Source: Ardenticatenaceae bacterium
GTDB taxonomy: Bacteria; Chloroflexota; Anaerolineae; Promineifilales; Promineifilaceae
DNA length: 64,000 nt
Assembly (NCBI GenBank): GCA_020634415.1
Contig: JACKBT010000019.1
Location: forward strand, 40,454-104,453
Direction: 5' to 3'
Part shown: positions 10,272 through 19,195 of the stretch, piece after piece
How positions within the stretch are numbered: the stretch's first letter is position 1
Layout of the letters: each line of letters opens with the position of its first letter
Position numbers and translations under genes: made by a program
The notes under the pieces: generated by a model
Seen by the model: the letters and a program-made list of their open reading frames with translations, nothing else
Database searches by the model: none
What the model was told of the DNA's origin: nothing

Positions 10272-10416
10272 AGGCTTGGCTCATATTATTGGCTATCCAG
10301 TACCCAAACACTCCTTCACTTGTTCTGTGACACCACAAAACAATCCATTCAGCCACATTGAGCCAACATTGTAATCAGCAATAGTACGAAAGGCAAAAAA
10401 GGCAACCCTCTCCCAA

Positions 10417-13400
10417 CTAAGGCAATTCCTCCTCCGGCACCGAAGGGTGCGGCGGCAAATTGGGGCAAGTTTGCCGATACGGTATAGTCGGCAAATAAAG
10501 TTGCCATTCTGCCCAAGTAAGGTTCCGAATAGCGCGTTCACAGGCAACAGCCATCAACTGATCTAATCGTGTGTAATATACCTGAATAAATCCATCAATT
10601 GTTATCAGGAGAATTCGATCTTCGCTTTCATTCCAGCGCACATCGGTAATAAATTCCCCATCACCTAGTAATTGTAATAGCAATTCCCCTGTAGCAGCAT
10701 TCCAAACCTTAGCTGTGCCATCACGACTACGAGTCAAGATTTTGCTTTCGTCTTCATTCCATTGGGCTTCTAGCACTTCATCATCATGATGAAAACCATT
10801 TATTAGAATTCCACTTGAAGCATCCCAAAGTTTAGCTGTCCCATCAGTACCGTGTGTCAAAATGAAACTTTCATTTTTATTCCATTGTGCTGAAGCAAGT
10901 CCATTTGCATTGTGGATTAGCATATGTACTAAACTGCCATTCGTTGCATTCCAAAGCTTTGCAGTTCCATCCCAACTGCTTGTAAGGATAAGGCTTTCAT
11001 CGCTGTTCCATATTGCTCCTTTAACCCATCCATTATGAGCAAAAGAATGGATCACATTTCCATTGAAGGCATCCCATTCCTTTATCATTCCGTCTGAACC
11101 ACTTGTTAAGATCCGACTCCCGTCCTCATTCCATCGTGCTTCCAAAATATGCTCTTCATGAGTCAAGGTATATAGTAAAGTACCATCAGTTGCATCCCAA
11201 ACCTTTGCTATTCCTTGTTCTGTTACATATTCTGGATCAGGGGTATAGGTTAATATTAAACCTTCATGCTCATTCCAAAGTCCAATTGCAGGACCATCGT
11301 CATGCTCAAGTGTGTATAATAAACTTCCTGTGTGAGCATCCCAAACTGTGATTAAGCCAGTATTTGGTAAAACCACTCCACTGCCAGCAGGTTCTTCAAA
11401 ACCACCATTTCTTATTAAGATTTTGCTTTCATCCTCGTTCCATAAGGCACCATAGACAGTAGCCTCATGAAGAAATTCCTGTAGCAAAGCCCCCGTCATA
11501 GCATCCCATAATTTCACATACTTGCCGCCATAAGTTAGGATTCGGCTTTCATCTTTGTTCCATTTAGGATTCCAACCACCTCCCGCCTCATTTAGGGTTT
11601 GCAATAATTCTCCAGTCCTTGTATCCCAAATCTGAACCGAATGGTGACCAATGGTCATTATTAAACTTTTATCGTGATTCCATTGAGCGTGTCTGACAAC
11701 ATCCCCTTGAGCGAGGGTGTAAAGTAATGACTCATTTGTTGCATCCCATATTTGGGCAATCCAATTACCTGTAGTCAGGATGCGGCTCCCATCTGAGTTC
11801 CAACTAGCTTCCAGTATACCGCCATCATTATGCAAACCATTCCATAACGCACCATCAGCCACATCCCAGACTTTGACACCACTTCCATCATTGATAAGAA
11901 CTTGATCTCCTGCTTCATTCCACTGGGGTGTGCTTGAATTATTATGAGTAAGAATCTGTAATAAGGCACCGTTGCTTGTGTCCCAAATCTTTGTCTTCCT
12001 GTCATCAAAAGTTAGAATTCGGCTCTCGTTCCTATTCCATGAGGCTCCTCTAATAGAAAGGCCATCATCGTGTATTAAAGTATGCAACAGTGTGCCAGTC
12101 GTTGCATCCCATACTTTAGCTGTTCCATCTTGGCTTACAGTTAAAATGAGGCTCTGATTCGCATTCCATTGTCCTTCATTAATCCTGCTTCCATGATTAA
12201 GAGTGTGCAATAGTTCACCATTGTTCATATCCCATATTGTAGAATCCTGATTACCACTAATTAGAAGCAAGTTCTCATCATTGAATTCCATGTGATCAAT
12301 AAAAGGCGGATGTTCGAGTGTATATAACAGATTCCCGTTGTCAGTATCCCATATCTTGACAATCTGTCCACCTACGGACACGATTAGACTTTCATCTTTG
12401 TTCCAATGTGCTTCCTCAACATTGCTCCACGGTGCTTCTTGTGTATCATCATGAACGAATGAGTTTTGCAGTGTACCACTATTTGCATCCCATACATTTG
12501 TCAAATTCGCACTGACCGTGAGGATTAAAGTTCCGGCTCGGTTCCATTTCGCGTCTCTAATTTCTTCTTGATGCGCAAAGTTGTGCAATAAACTTCCATC
12601 AGCCACGCTCCATACTTTAACCATCTGTGTGCCAAGAGATAACACCATTGTATTATCTCTATTCCATTCAGCTTTCCAGACTCTTTCTTCATGATTAAAC
12701 GTGTGTTGTAGTGAACCATTGTCTGTCTGCCATAGCTTGATGGATTCATCCCCCGCGGTTAGGAGCAGTCGCTCATCACTGCTCCATTGTGCTATTCTGA
12801 CGGATTCTTCATGGTTAAGTGTGTGTAAAAGTGAACCATTGTCTGTCTGCCATAGTTTGATCAACCCACCGCCTACAGTTAAGAGTAAGCTTTCATCACT
12901 ATTCCATTGCGCTGGCCCAACAGACTCGCCATGAAAAAATGTTTGCTCAAGAGACCAATTACTCGTGTTCCACACCTTTGCTGTGCCATCAAAACTGTAA
13001 GTCAAAAGAAGTGCTTTATTGTTGTTCCATTGAGTTCCCCTGATTGAACTTTCATGAGCGAGATTAGTTTCTGGCTTGGCCATAAGCGGCAGTTGGTTGT
13101 GGAGGACGGTAAACGCTTGTGTGGTTGTTGCCATGCGACCAGCTTCAATCGCTAATAATAAAGCTCGCATATCATCTTGGCCGCGAACCTCTTCTGAATT
13201 TACGGCTAGGGCTTGAGATATGGAAATAGCAGCTTGCATTTCAGCATCATCACGAGCTTCATTTGCTTGCACTACAGATGTAGCTCGTGCATCAGACTCT
13301 ATCACCACTAAGTTAAGTGCTGCTATAGCTGTAGCTGCTATATTTTCATTTTCTTCCGCTAATTGGGCATTTTGGTTGGCTGTCTCTTCATTATCTTCAG

Positions 13401-15402
13401 CCAATTGGAAGTTTTGGGTTGCTTGAGCAACAGCAGTACCAGCTATATTTTCATTTTCCTGGGCTAATAGTGAATTCTCAAGTGACTGACCTTGAAATAT
13501 GGAAGTCGCTATGATCAAGCTAATAATAATGAAAATGACAACGACACCTACAGTGATATTGCGTAGGCGTTTGATGGTGGCTTCGCGTTTTTGTTGTGCT
13601 TGACTCTTCTCGATAAAAGCGTGTTCAGCTTGGCTTAATTGATCATGATGTGTTTCAAACCAATCAGCGGCAGCGGCTAAGAGACTACCTTGCAGTAGGT
13701 CGTTATCATCTTGGGTCATTTGCCATTGGCGTAAGATAACCCGCAGTTGTTCTTGCCAAATACGGAAAGCACGGTCTTGGTTCAACCAACTTTGTAGCTG
13801 CCCCCAACGTTGGATCAGAGCTTCATGGGTCACTTCGGCTGTTTCCTGCTCCGTCTCGTCCCGTCCCGTCACAATCAGGCGGTGCGTCGCTAATTGTTGA
13901 ATCAATGCCCAGTCCGCCTTGCTCAACTCGGTCCGCAGTGCCACCCGCCGTGTGTCCTCCATGCCTTGCCCCGGCTGCACAAGCTGCCCAAATATGTATT
14001 GGGCGCGGTCTTGTTCTTCTGGTGATAGTGCATTGTAAACCTGGTCAGCATAAGTAGCCAAAGCCCCTGAAATATTACCAATTTCTTCATAGGCCATATG
14101 GGTCAATTGCCTATTGCTGGGACGTTCCCAAAGCAGGTCAAGCGCAAATTGCAGCAAAGGTAATGAACCAGGTTGCGCTATTACATCCTCCAGAATGCGT
14201 TCCACCAGCCCTGCCTCAAATGTCACATTGAGGTCAGTCGCCGGTTGGACAATGGCTTGGCGCAGCTCCTCTGGGGTCATAGGCCCTAGTTTCAGGTCAT
14301 TTCCTTGCAAGGCATCAGCCAACGGCCGGTAGGCCAGGGCTTGCCCCAGAAAGTCCGCTCGCAAAGTCAGCAGCAAGTGGCAGTTAGGGCTAGTCGTTGC
14401 CGCCAGTAGCAGGTCAAGAAAGCGGTGTGGTGGGCTGGTCTCTGATGTGAGGGTATATAGTTCCTCAAACTGGTCAACAATGAGCAGGAAGTGGGTTTGG
14501 GAATGTTTTTCCAGAATCCGTTGCAATATGTCAGCCAGAGTCAGTTCAGCTTCCTGCCAATCAGCCGCCAGATGTCGCTGTTCCTTGAGCCGTTCCCGTT
14601 CGCTCATACCTGCTTCTAGCAGGGGCAGTAATGCCGCCGCCAGGGTTTGGTAAGGCTGCCCTCCAGGACGAAGGGTAGCAGTTAGCCAGTCACCTTGCTT
14701 TTGTAGTTGTGCCAGCAAACCAGCCTGCACTAACGAAGATTTGCCGCTACCGGAGGGGCCGAGGAGAGCGACGAAAGGCTTGCTTTGCACAGCTTCCAGC
14801 AGTTGTTGGGTATACCGTTCGCGGCCGAAGAAGCGATCCACATCGGTAATGGTGAAGGCATGGAGTCCTTTGTAGGGGGAAGGAGGATGGGGATGCAGGG
14901 GAGCAGAGGGGATGAGGAGCGGGGGGGAGAGTTGGTCGGCGGTAGTGTGGATATTGTACTGAATGCCGATGACGGTGGCACCGGATTGGGCTTCGCCGAC
15001 ATGTTGTTTTATATCTGTATGGGATTTGGGAGAGGGGTCTTTGGGTGCAGGGAGCAAGTGATCAATGGGCAATGGGCGATTGTCAATTGTCAATTGAAGT
15101 TGGTCAGTGAGGATGTGGAGGTCTTGGTGGCAGGCGGTGGCAGGGTCTTGGCGGTCGGCCAGAACGTGGAGGAGGTTGATGAGGGCGTTGTGGCCGTCAG
15201 CGGTTTGTTGTTGGGAAAGGAGGCTGATGAGGCTTTCGGCACGTTGTCTGGGGCTACCAGCGTCAGGAATTTCGTCAGCCCAAGGGCTAATGCGCTCATC
15301 GGTGAAGATGACTTGCAGCTCTGCCTGATTGGCAAAGGGGCCGCAGCGCAGCAGGGTGCTGACGAGTTGGTTGCGAAGGTCGGATGGAAGGCCGTAACTC
15401 AC
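10417..15402 (-). CDS. EAD-nSTAND NTPase-WD40 protein, about 20 WD units
   Basis: A 1661-residue STAND-type protein. Residues 1-105 form a small helical domain like the effector-associated domains of bacterial conflict systems. A low-complexity linker leads to an nSTAND1 module starting PYKGLHAF, with Walker A GPSGSGKS near 215 and a Walker B-like LLIVDQFEE. One hydrophobic segment follows near 615-637, then an Ala/Glu/Asn coiled stretch. From about residue 775 to 1615 there are about 20 units of roughly 40 residues ending in KVWD-like motifs, enough for two or three propellers. The C-terminus (LTWAEWQLYLP) is typical of such proteins. Known relatives sense a ligand with the WD part and activate an effector. 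Here an obvious enzymatic effector is missing, so EAD-mediated recruitment of a partner is inferred. Two adjacent WD units are nearly identical in DNA at a 120-bp spacing. Confidence 0.85.
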   Translation of the reverse strand: MSYGLPSDLRNQLVSTLLRCGPFANQAELQVIFTDERISPWADEIPDAGSPRQRAESLISLLSQQQTADGHNALINLLHVLADRQDPATACHQDLHILTDQLQLTIDNRPLPIDHLLPAPKDPSPKSHTDIKQHVGEAQSGATVIGIQYNIHTTADQLSPPLLIPSAPLHPHPPSPYKGLHAFTITDVDRFFGRERYTQQLLEAVQSKPFVALLGPSGSGKSSLVQAGLLAQLQKQGDWLTATLRPGGQPYQTLAAALLPLLEAGMSERERLKEQRHLAADWQEAELTLADILQRILEKHSQTHFLLIVDQFEELYTLTSETSPPHRFLDLLLAATTSPNCHLLLTLRADFLGQALAYRPLADALQGNDLKLGPMTPEELRQAIVQPATDLNVTFEAGLVERILEDVIAQPGSLPLLQFALDLLWERPSNRQLTHMAYEEIGNISGALATYADQVYNALSPEEQDRAQYIFGQLVQPGQGMEDTRRVALRTELSKADWALIQQLATHRLIVTGRDETEQETAEVTHEALIQRWGQLQSWLNQDRAFRIWQEQLRVILRQWQMTQDDNDLLQGSLLAAAADWFETHHDQLSQAEHAFIEKSQAQQKREATIKRLRNITVGVVVIFIIISLIIATSIFQGQSLENSLLAQENENIAGTAVAQATQNFQLAEDNEETANQNAQLAEENENIAATAIAALNLVVIESDARATSVVQANEARDDAEMQAAISISQALAVNSEEVRGQDDMRALLLAIEAGRMATTTQAFTVLHNQLPLMAKPETNLAHESSIRGTQWNNNKALLLTYSFDGTAKVWNTSNWSLEQTFFHGESVGPAQWNSDESLLLTVGGGLIKLWQTDNGSLLHTLNHEESVRIAQWSSDERLLLTAGDESIKLWQTDNGSLQHTFNHEERVWKAEWNRDNTMVLSLGTQMVKVWSVADGSLLHNFAHQEEIRDAKWNRAGTLILTVSANLTNVWDANSGTLQNSFVHDDTQEAPWSNVEEAHWNKDESLIVSVGGQIVKIWDTDNGNLLYTLEHPPFIDHMEFNDENLLLISGNQDSTIWDMNNGELLHTLNHGSRINEGQWNANQSLILTVSQDGTAKVWDATTGTLLHTLIHDDGLSIRGASWNRNESRILTFDDRKTKIWDTSNGALLQILTHNNSSTPQWNEAGDQVLINDGSGVKVWDVADGALWNGLHNDGGILEASWNSDGSRILTTGNWIAQIWDATNESLLYTLAQGDVVRHAQWNHDKSLIMTIGHHSVQIWDTRTGELLQTLNEAGGGWNPKWNKDESRILTYGGKYVKLWDAMTGALLQEFLHEATVYGALWNEDESKILIRNGGFEEPAGSGVVLPNTGLITVWDAHTGSLLYTLEHDDGPAIGLWNEHEGLILTYTPDPEYVTEQGIAKVWDATDGTLLYTLTHEEHILEARWNEDGSRILTSGSDGMIKEWDAFNGNVIHSFAHNGWVKGAIWNSDESLILTSSWDGTAKLWNATNGSLVHMLIHNANGLASAQWNKNESFILTHGTDGTAKLWDASSGILINGFHHDDEVLEAQWNEDESKILTRSRDGTAKVWNAATGELLLQLLGDGEFITDVRWNESEDRILLITIDGFIQVYYTRLDQLMAVACERAIRNLTWAEWQLYLPTIPYRQTCPNLPPHPSVPEEELP

Positions 15403-15510
15403 TACTCTCTCCTGTTTGTTACTCGGCTATATGCTCTCATGTGGCATTTTTGACCTTGTGCCGGACTCAATAAGGGAATGATACTTTTGCAGGGCAGGGT
15501 TGTCAAAGAT

Positions 15511-15560
15511 GAGCAGGGGAGCAGGGGAGCAGGGGGATAGGGCAGGGGAGCAGAGGGGAT
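15511..15560. repeat. GAGCAGGGG iterated purine-rich tract
   Basis: The word GAGCAGGGG and variants are repeated about five times in the divergent intergenic region between the nSTAND gene and the 343-residue gene. A closely related tract (GCAGGGGAGCAGAGGGGAT) is found inside the nSTAND gene near 14893, where it encodes part of the Pro-rich linker. The rest of the 15403-15692 interval contains two AACGGCCGTT palindromes at 15639 and 15663 and presumably both promoters. Confidence 0.6.
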
Positions 15561-15692
15561 TTGAAACAGATGTGCTACGTGGTATCATTGTCGTACGTTA
15601 TGAGAACGCTGATAACTATGTGGGAGAGTAATTTGTGTAACGGCCGTTGATACTTTGGTGTTAACGGCCGTTTTTATTTGAGGAATCCAATT

Positions 15693-16724
15693 ATGGCTGA
15701 AAAAGAAGACGATGAAGTATCAAGAATGAGAGAGGTTGGAATCTTACCCGAAAGCGGCAGAATAGAATTAGATAATTTGCCAGAATGGCAATCTCAATCA
15801 GCAGCCGAAGAATTTGAAATATTGTCTAGATATGACGGTTGGAAAAAGGCTTCTGAAGCTTTGCCCACTAAAGAGGGTGCAGAATTCAGTCATTTATTGC
15901 CTTCGATTAATGCTCAAGGGGCTGAGTTTCCATTAGCTGTAGACATCTTGAAAGCAAAAGATGATGACCCGCCACCACCTTCTCATCTTATGGATATACC
16001 AACGCCTTTACCGTCCGGTGGGACAGAGGTCTTGTTAATTCAAGTTAAAGGTGGGTCAGTTAGTCAAGTTGAGGATGTACTAGATGAGTTTAGTATGATG
16101 AATAGACCTCATTACCACTTGATTAGGCATGGCGACCCTGGTTACTGGTATATTCGTATTTTTGCAGATAATGATGAGAATAAAAAAGCAGAGGCTTTGC
16201 TCGAAACAATCAAGCGTGGCGTTTTGCGAGAAGCTAGTACAGCACGAGCCCAATTTGAGAGAAGGTCTGTCAAGGTTGGCTATGTAGTGATAGGAGATCG
16301 GCCTGTAATACCACTTCGTTTTTTTGCACTGGATGAACAATATAAGGATAGAATTAGGTTTTTAGCTCAAGAGGTAGGAAATGAACTGGTAAAATGGGGA
16401 TTTACTCTGGTTGACGGTAGTAAGGTTGCGAATAGAAAAGGTGAGCAGACGAGCGTAGCTGCCGCTGAAGACGAAGCCACACCACATAAAGGTAAAAAAC
16501 GGAAACGCGGCCCAAATATAGCTACAGTAGTAAGGCTGGAAGAGTTAAGAAAAAAACGCGAGGAATATAGAGCAAAGGATGGCAAAATAAATATCTCAAG
16601 AACACAAGCTTGTCAGCTTGTAGGCATTGACCCTGGGACTGTAAGGGTAAACGATCCTGAATTATGGGGAAAATGGGACATTAAGGAATTTTATAGTGAC
16701 AAGCATACAGATACATCTGCATAG
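15693..16724 (+). CDS. Unknown protein of mobile element, 343 residues
   Basis: The ATG at 15693 (MAEKEDDEVS) follows GAGG by eight bases; an in-frame TTG at 15678 is less likely. The protein is acidic at the N-terminus, has a central alpha/beta-looking region (VLLIQVKGG, then GYWYIRIFADND), and ends in a basic segment (HKGKKRKRGPN) followed by a helical region with RTQACQLVGIDPGTVR that resembles an HTH. It may bind nucleic acid. No family is recognised. It is the first plus-strand gene after the defence block and stands apart from the replication operon. Confidence 0.65.
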   Translation: MAEKEDDEVSRMREVGILPESGRIELDNLPEWQSQSAAEEFEILSRYDGWKKASEALPTKEGAEFSHLLPSINAQGAEFPLAVDILKAKDDDPPPPSHLMDIPTPLPSGGTEVLLIQVKGGSVSQVEDVLDEFSMMNRPHYHLIRHGDPGYWYIRIFADNDENKKAEALLETIKRGVLREASTARAQFERRSVKVGYVVIGDRPVIPLRFFALDEQYKDRIRFLAQEVGNELVKWGFTLVDGSKVANRKGEQTSVAAAEDEATPHKGKKRKRGPNIATVVRLEELRKKREEYRAKDGKINISRTQACQLVGIDPGTVRVNDPELWGKWDIKEFYSDKHTDTSA

Positions 16725-16755
16725 AAAGAAGCTAAAACGAAAACTTTTGTGCGAA

Positions 16756-16792
16756 AAACGCTATAAATATTTCTTTTACAGCGTTTCTTGTT
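16756..16792 (+). terminator. Weak stem-loop after the 343-residue gene
   Basis: AAACGCT at 16756 pairs with AGCGTTT at 16780, followed by a T-rich tail (CTTGTTTTC). It lies about 30 bases after the stop at 16724 and is a plausible but short intrinsic terminator. Confidence 0.4.
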
Positions 16793-16822
16793 TTCTGACC
16801 GTATTTTGCATTAAGAACGGCG

Positions 16823-16848
16823 GGATTTAAGGAATTTAAGGAATTTCC
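16823..16848. promoter_or_regulatory. Tandem GGAATTTAA repeats upstream of the RHH operon
   Basis: Three head-to-tail units, GGATTTAA, GGAATTTAA and GGAATTTCC, lie about 85 bases upstream of the ribbon-helix-helix gene start. RHH proteins commonly autoregulate by binding short tandem repeats, and plasmid replication origins use similar iterons. Either role would fit. The repeat is seen directly; the function is inferred. Confidence 0.4.
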
Positions 16849-16876
16849 GTACAACAAAATCTGACATTATTTATAC

Positions 16877-16916
16877 TGCCCCACAATTGGTAATTGCTCC
16901 GATTGTGGGGCATTTT
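16877..16916 (+). terminator. Strong stem-loop in the leader of the RHH operon
   Basis: TGCCCCACAAT pairs perfectly with ATTGTGGGGCA across a 14-base loop and is followed by TTTT. It ends about 17 bases before the RHH start codon, so it could act as an attenuator or as the terminator of an upstream transcript. Confidence 0.6.
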
Positions 16917-16932
16917 AATTTACGAGGTTGTA

Positions 16933-17136
16933 ATGACACGATTAGGTACGTTCACGTTTCGAGTAGATGATGATGAAAAGCAATTGATAGCAGCTTTGGC
17001 AGCCAGGTTGCAACGTAATCAGTCGGACACTATGCGCTTGTTGCTGAGAGAATCAGCTCAAGCTTTAGGAGTGATTGGACAAGATAAAAAATCAATTCTC
17101 TTGCAGGAGGTGCAACATGCAGAAACCCCAAGTTGA
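16933..17136 (+). CDS. Ribbon-helix-helix DNA-binding protein
   Basis: Starting at the ATG at 16933, six bases after GAGG, the 67-residue product begins MTRLGTFTFRVDDDEKQLIAALAARLQRNQSDTMRLLL split across a beta strand and two helices, the classic RHH/CopG pattern (strand, helix, turn with Ser-Asp, helix). It probably represses the replication operon or acts in copy control or partition. The gene overlaps the next start by 20 bases. An in-frame earlier ATG at 16894 lies inside the leader hairpin and is unlikely. Confidence 0.7.
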   Translation: MTRLGTFTFRVDDDEKQLIAALAARLQRNQSDTMRLLLRESAQALGVIGQDKKSILLQEVQHAETPS

Positions 17137-17356
17137 TCAGGAAGCACTGGCGTTGGCACGTTGTTATGCCTTGCTAATTCGCAAAGCACAGGAACATCAG
17201 ACAGAACTGGCGGCACAGGCAGCCACGGAAAACGCCGAATCTGATGCCATCAATAGTATAGATGATGAGCATGTAGAGCTTGACAGTGCAGTTGATACAT
17301 TACAAGAGGCTGGGGCTGTCGAAAGCCCTCGAGAAATAGTGGAGGTACAAAGATGA
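17117..17356 (+). CDS. Small acidic protein of replication operon
   Basis: The ATG at 17117 follows a GGAGG by five bases, inside the end of the RHH gene. The 79-residue product is helical and acidic (TENAESDAINSIDDEHVELDS), without Cys clusters or membrane segments. Its TGA overlaps the ATG of the following HTH gene, so translation is coupled. No family is recognised. It could be an accessory factor of the RHH or replication proteins. Confidence 0.6.
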   Translation: MQKPQVDQEALALARCYALLIRKAQEHQTELAAQAATENAESDAINSIDDEHVELDSAVDTLQEAGAVESPREIVEVQR

Positions 17357-18090
17357 GTATCAAAGCTATGAATGCTGTCTGGCAGAACTCCCAACAGAAA
17401 GGTTCCCGTCGTTTGATATTGATTGCGCTGGCCCACTTTGCTGATGCAAACGGCCGTAACTGCTATCCAAGCCTAAAGACGATAGCCCAAATGGTGAATT
17501 TATCGGTGCGCCAAGTGCAAAGCAACATCTTGGCTCTTGAGCAATCTGGGGAAATTAAGATCGAGCGGGGAAACGGCCGTAGCCGTTCCAATCAATACGA
17601 CTTATCCCTTTTAATAAAAGGTGAAGGAGGGTTCACTGTTTCTGAACCAGAAAGGGCGAAGTCTAACGCAAAAAGGGTGAAGTCTAGCGCAAAAAGGGTG
17701 AAGTCTAGCACCCAAAAAGGTGAAGGTAACTTCACCCGATCTGAGAATGATCTTTTAAAAGACTCAAAAGATAAGAGTGGAGCAGCAAGTGAATCACGGC
17801 AAATAGATTTTCCCTCTCACTTGGATACCCAAGAGTTTAGAGATATATGGCTGCGCTGGGAACAACACCGAAAAGAAGCCGGAGCACCAGTGAGTGCCAC
17901 GATGCGAAACGAGTTGTTACGTGAAGCAGCGAAGCATACGGCTGAAGATGTATGCTGGTTGATTAGTTTGTCCATCCAGAATGGCTGGAAAGGCCTCTTC
18001 TGGGAAAGATTAGATAAGCGCAGGAATTCTGCTAGTGTATCCAAACAGGGTACGACCACCGATATTGTTGCGCACAAATTTGGAGTTTGA
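17353..18090 (+). CDS. Winged-helix replication initiator-type protein
   Basis: The 245-residue protein begins with an HTH_36-like winged helix (residues 1-85): ALAHFADANGRNCYPSLKTI, AQMVNLSVRQVQSNI, then the wing with IKIERGNGRSRSN. This architecture is common in phage and plasmid initiators that pair with a DnaC-type loader, which is the next gene. A central Lys/Ser-rich stretch repeats AKRVKSS-like units (encoded by near-identical AAAAAGGGTGAAGTCTAGC repeats at about 17670-17720). The C-terminal ~90 residues are helical and DnaD-like in position. The start overlaps the previous stop as ATGA. Confidence 0.75.
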   Translation: MSIKAMNAVWQNSQQKGSRRLILIALAHFADANGRNCYPSLKTIAQMVNLSVRQVQSNILALEQSGEIKIERGNGRSRSNQYDLSLLIKGEGGFTVSEPERAKSNAKRVKSSAKRVKSSTQKGEGNFTRSENDLLKDSKDKSGAASESRQIDFPSHLDTQEFRDIWLRWEQHRKEAGAPVSATMRNELLREAAKHTAEDVCWLISLSIQNGWKGLFWERLDKRRNSASVSKQGTTTDIVAHKFGV

Positions 18091-18091
18091 C

Positions 18092-18820
18092 ATGAAACAT
18101 ATTCGTAACATTCTCGATGATTCAAATCCTATTCACACACATGAGGAAACTCCTCAAGTTAGGGAACAACCAATTCGTGGTTTTCAAGCAATCTCACTTG
18201 ATCAGTTTCGTTTCGATCACTTAACAACAGAAGAACAAGTTGATCGGCTTAGGAACGCTCTGGAAAAAGCTCGTGATTGGAACACAGCATGTCGCCAGCA
18301 GCCTGGTCTTAGCTTTTGTATCACTGGAGGTGTGGGGACAGGAAAAACAACCATTGCTTATAACCTGATGCAACCCTTTACCGAACAGGTTTTTCCAGAA
18401 GGTTTGCCAGATGTCCAGTCGGAATATTTGAAAGGTCGGCTTTTTGAGGCCACAGAACTTATGAAAATATTAGATGACGATCTGCCTATAAGTCATCACT
18501 TTAAGCACTATGAAATCATTGTTGTTGATGATGTTGGCACCGAAGAAATCCCTTTTGCTACTGAGAGAAATGAGACCACCAAGAGACAAAATCGTTACGG
18601 CCGTTTCTTCGACTATTGTTACAAGACGAAAAAGCATCTTGTAGTGACATCAAATGTACCACTTATCACTCAAACTTCTAATGGGTATGAAATAGATTCT
18701 GCGTTCATGGAGATTCTGGGTGAGAAGGCACTTGATCGTCTTTACCAGATGGGCAAGGGGTATATGTGCGATCTAACAGGCTTGCCCAGCTACCGTCGGT
18801 ACATCGTCAAAGACACATGA
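18092..18820 (+). CDS. DnaC-like helicase loader ATPase
   Basis: ATG at 18092, one base after the previous stop, with GGAG upstream, gives 242 residues. The AAA+ core has Walker A GGVGTGKTT near residue 85 and Walker B IIVVDDVGTEE near 150, with sensor-1-like VVTSNV near 190, as in DnaC/IstB proteins. It would load the replicative helicase at the element origin together with the upstream winged-helix protein. The length agrees with DnaC homologues. Confidence 0.85.
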   Translation: MKHIRNILDDSNPIHTHEETPQVREQPIRGFQAISLDQFRFDHLTTEEQVDRLRNALEKARDWNTACRQQPGLSFCITGGVGTGKTTIAYNLMQPFTEQVFPEGLPDVQSEYLKGRLFEATELMKILDDDLPISHHFKHYEIIVVDDVGTEEIPFATERNETTKRQNRYGRFFDYCYKTKKHLVVTSNVPLITQTSNGYEIDSAFMEILGEKALDRLYQMGKGYMCDLTGLPSYRRYIVKDT

Positions 18821-18837
18821 GGTATGAGAAAAGAATC

Positions 18838-19044
18838 ATGAACAAACCACTAGACTATGGACAAGTTGCCTTCCCTCCACAAATGAATGATTTGGAGATC
18901 GAGCAAACATCTCAATGGATTTATTGTTCACACTGTGAAGAGATGTCACCAGATTTAGAGGATTGTCCTATTTGCGAAGATATGCGGAATATTCAAGCTG
19001 AACCAGATTATGAGCCATATGTGCCAAGACAATGCCCCAGTTAG
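18838..19044 (+). CDS. Small double-CxxC zinc-ribbon protein
   Basis: The product of 68 residues contains CSHCEEM and, 13 residues later, CPICEDM, a likely zinc ribbon. It follows the loader gene by 17 bases. An ATG at 18817, overlapping the loader stop, would add seven residues. Small zinc-ribbon proteins occur with replication modules of phages and plasmids. The specific role is unknown. Confidence 0.6.
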   Translation: MNKPLDYGQVAFPPQMNDLEIEQTSQWIYCSHCEEMSPDLEDCPICEDMRNIQAEPDYEPYVPRQCPS

Positions 19045-19195
19045 GCCAATAACAATGATTTCCGTATTTAGTTTTCTGGCGAAATAGTTTGTATGCAAAT
19101 AAGCGGCTTCTGATTTAGAAGACCTTTAGAACTTTGATAATTGTATAGTTGTAGGGCTGGATTGCGTCCGAAGAGTAAGAGGATAGAATTTCTTC

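Noticed and set aside
6864..15402. Complete DISARM or BREX system
   Set aside because: Although the methylase and helicase fit, no DrmA, DrmB, BrxA/B/C/Z or PglZ-like protein is present, so a full known system cannot be claimed.
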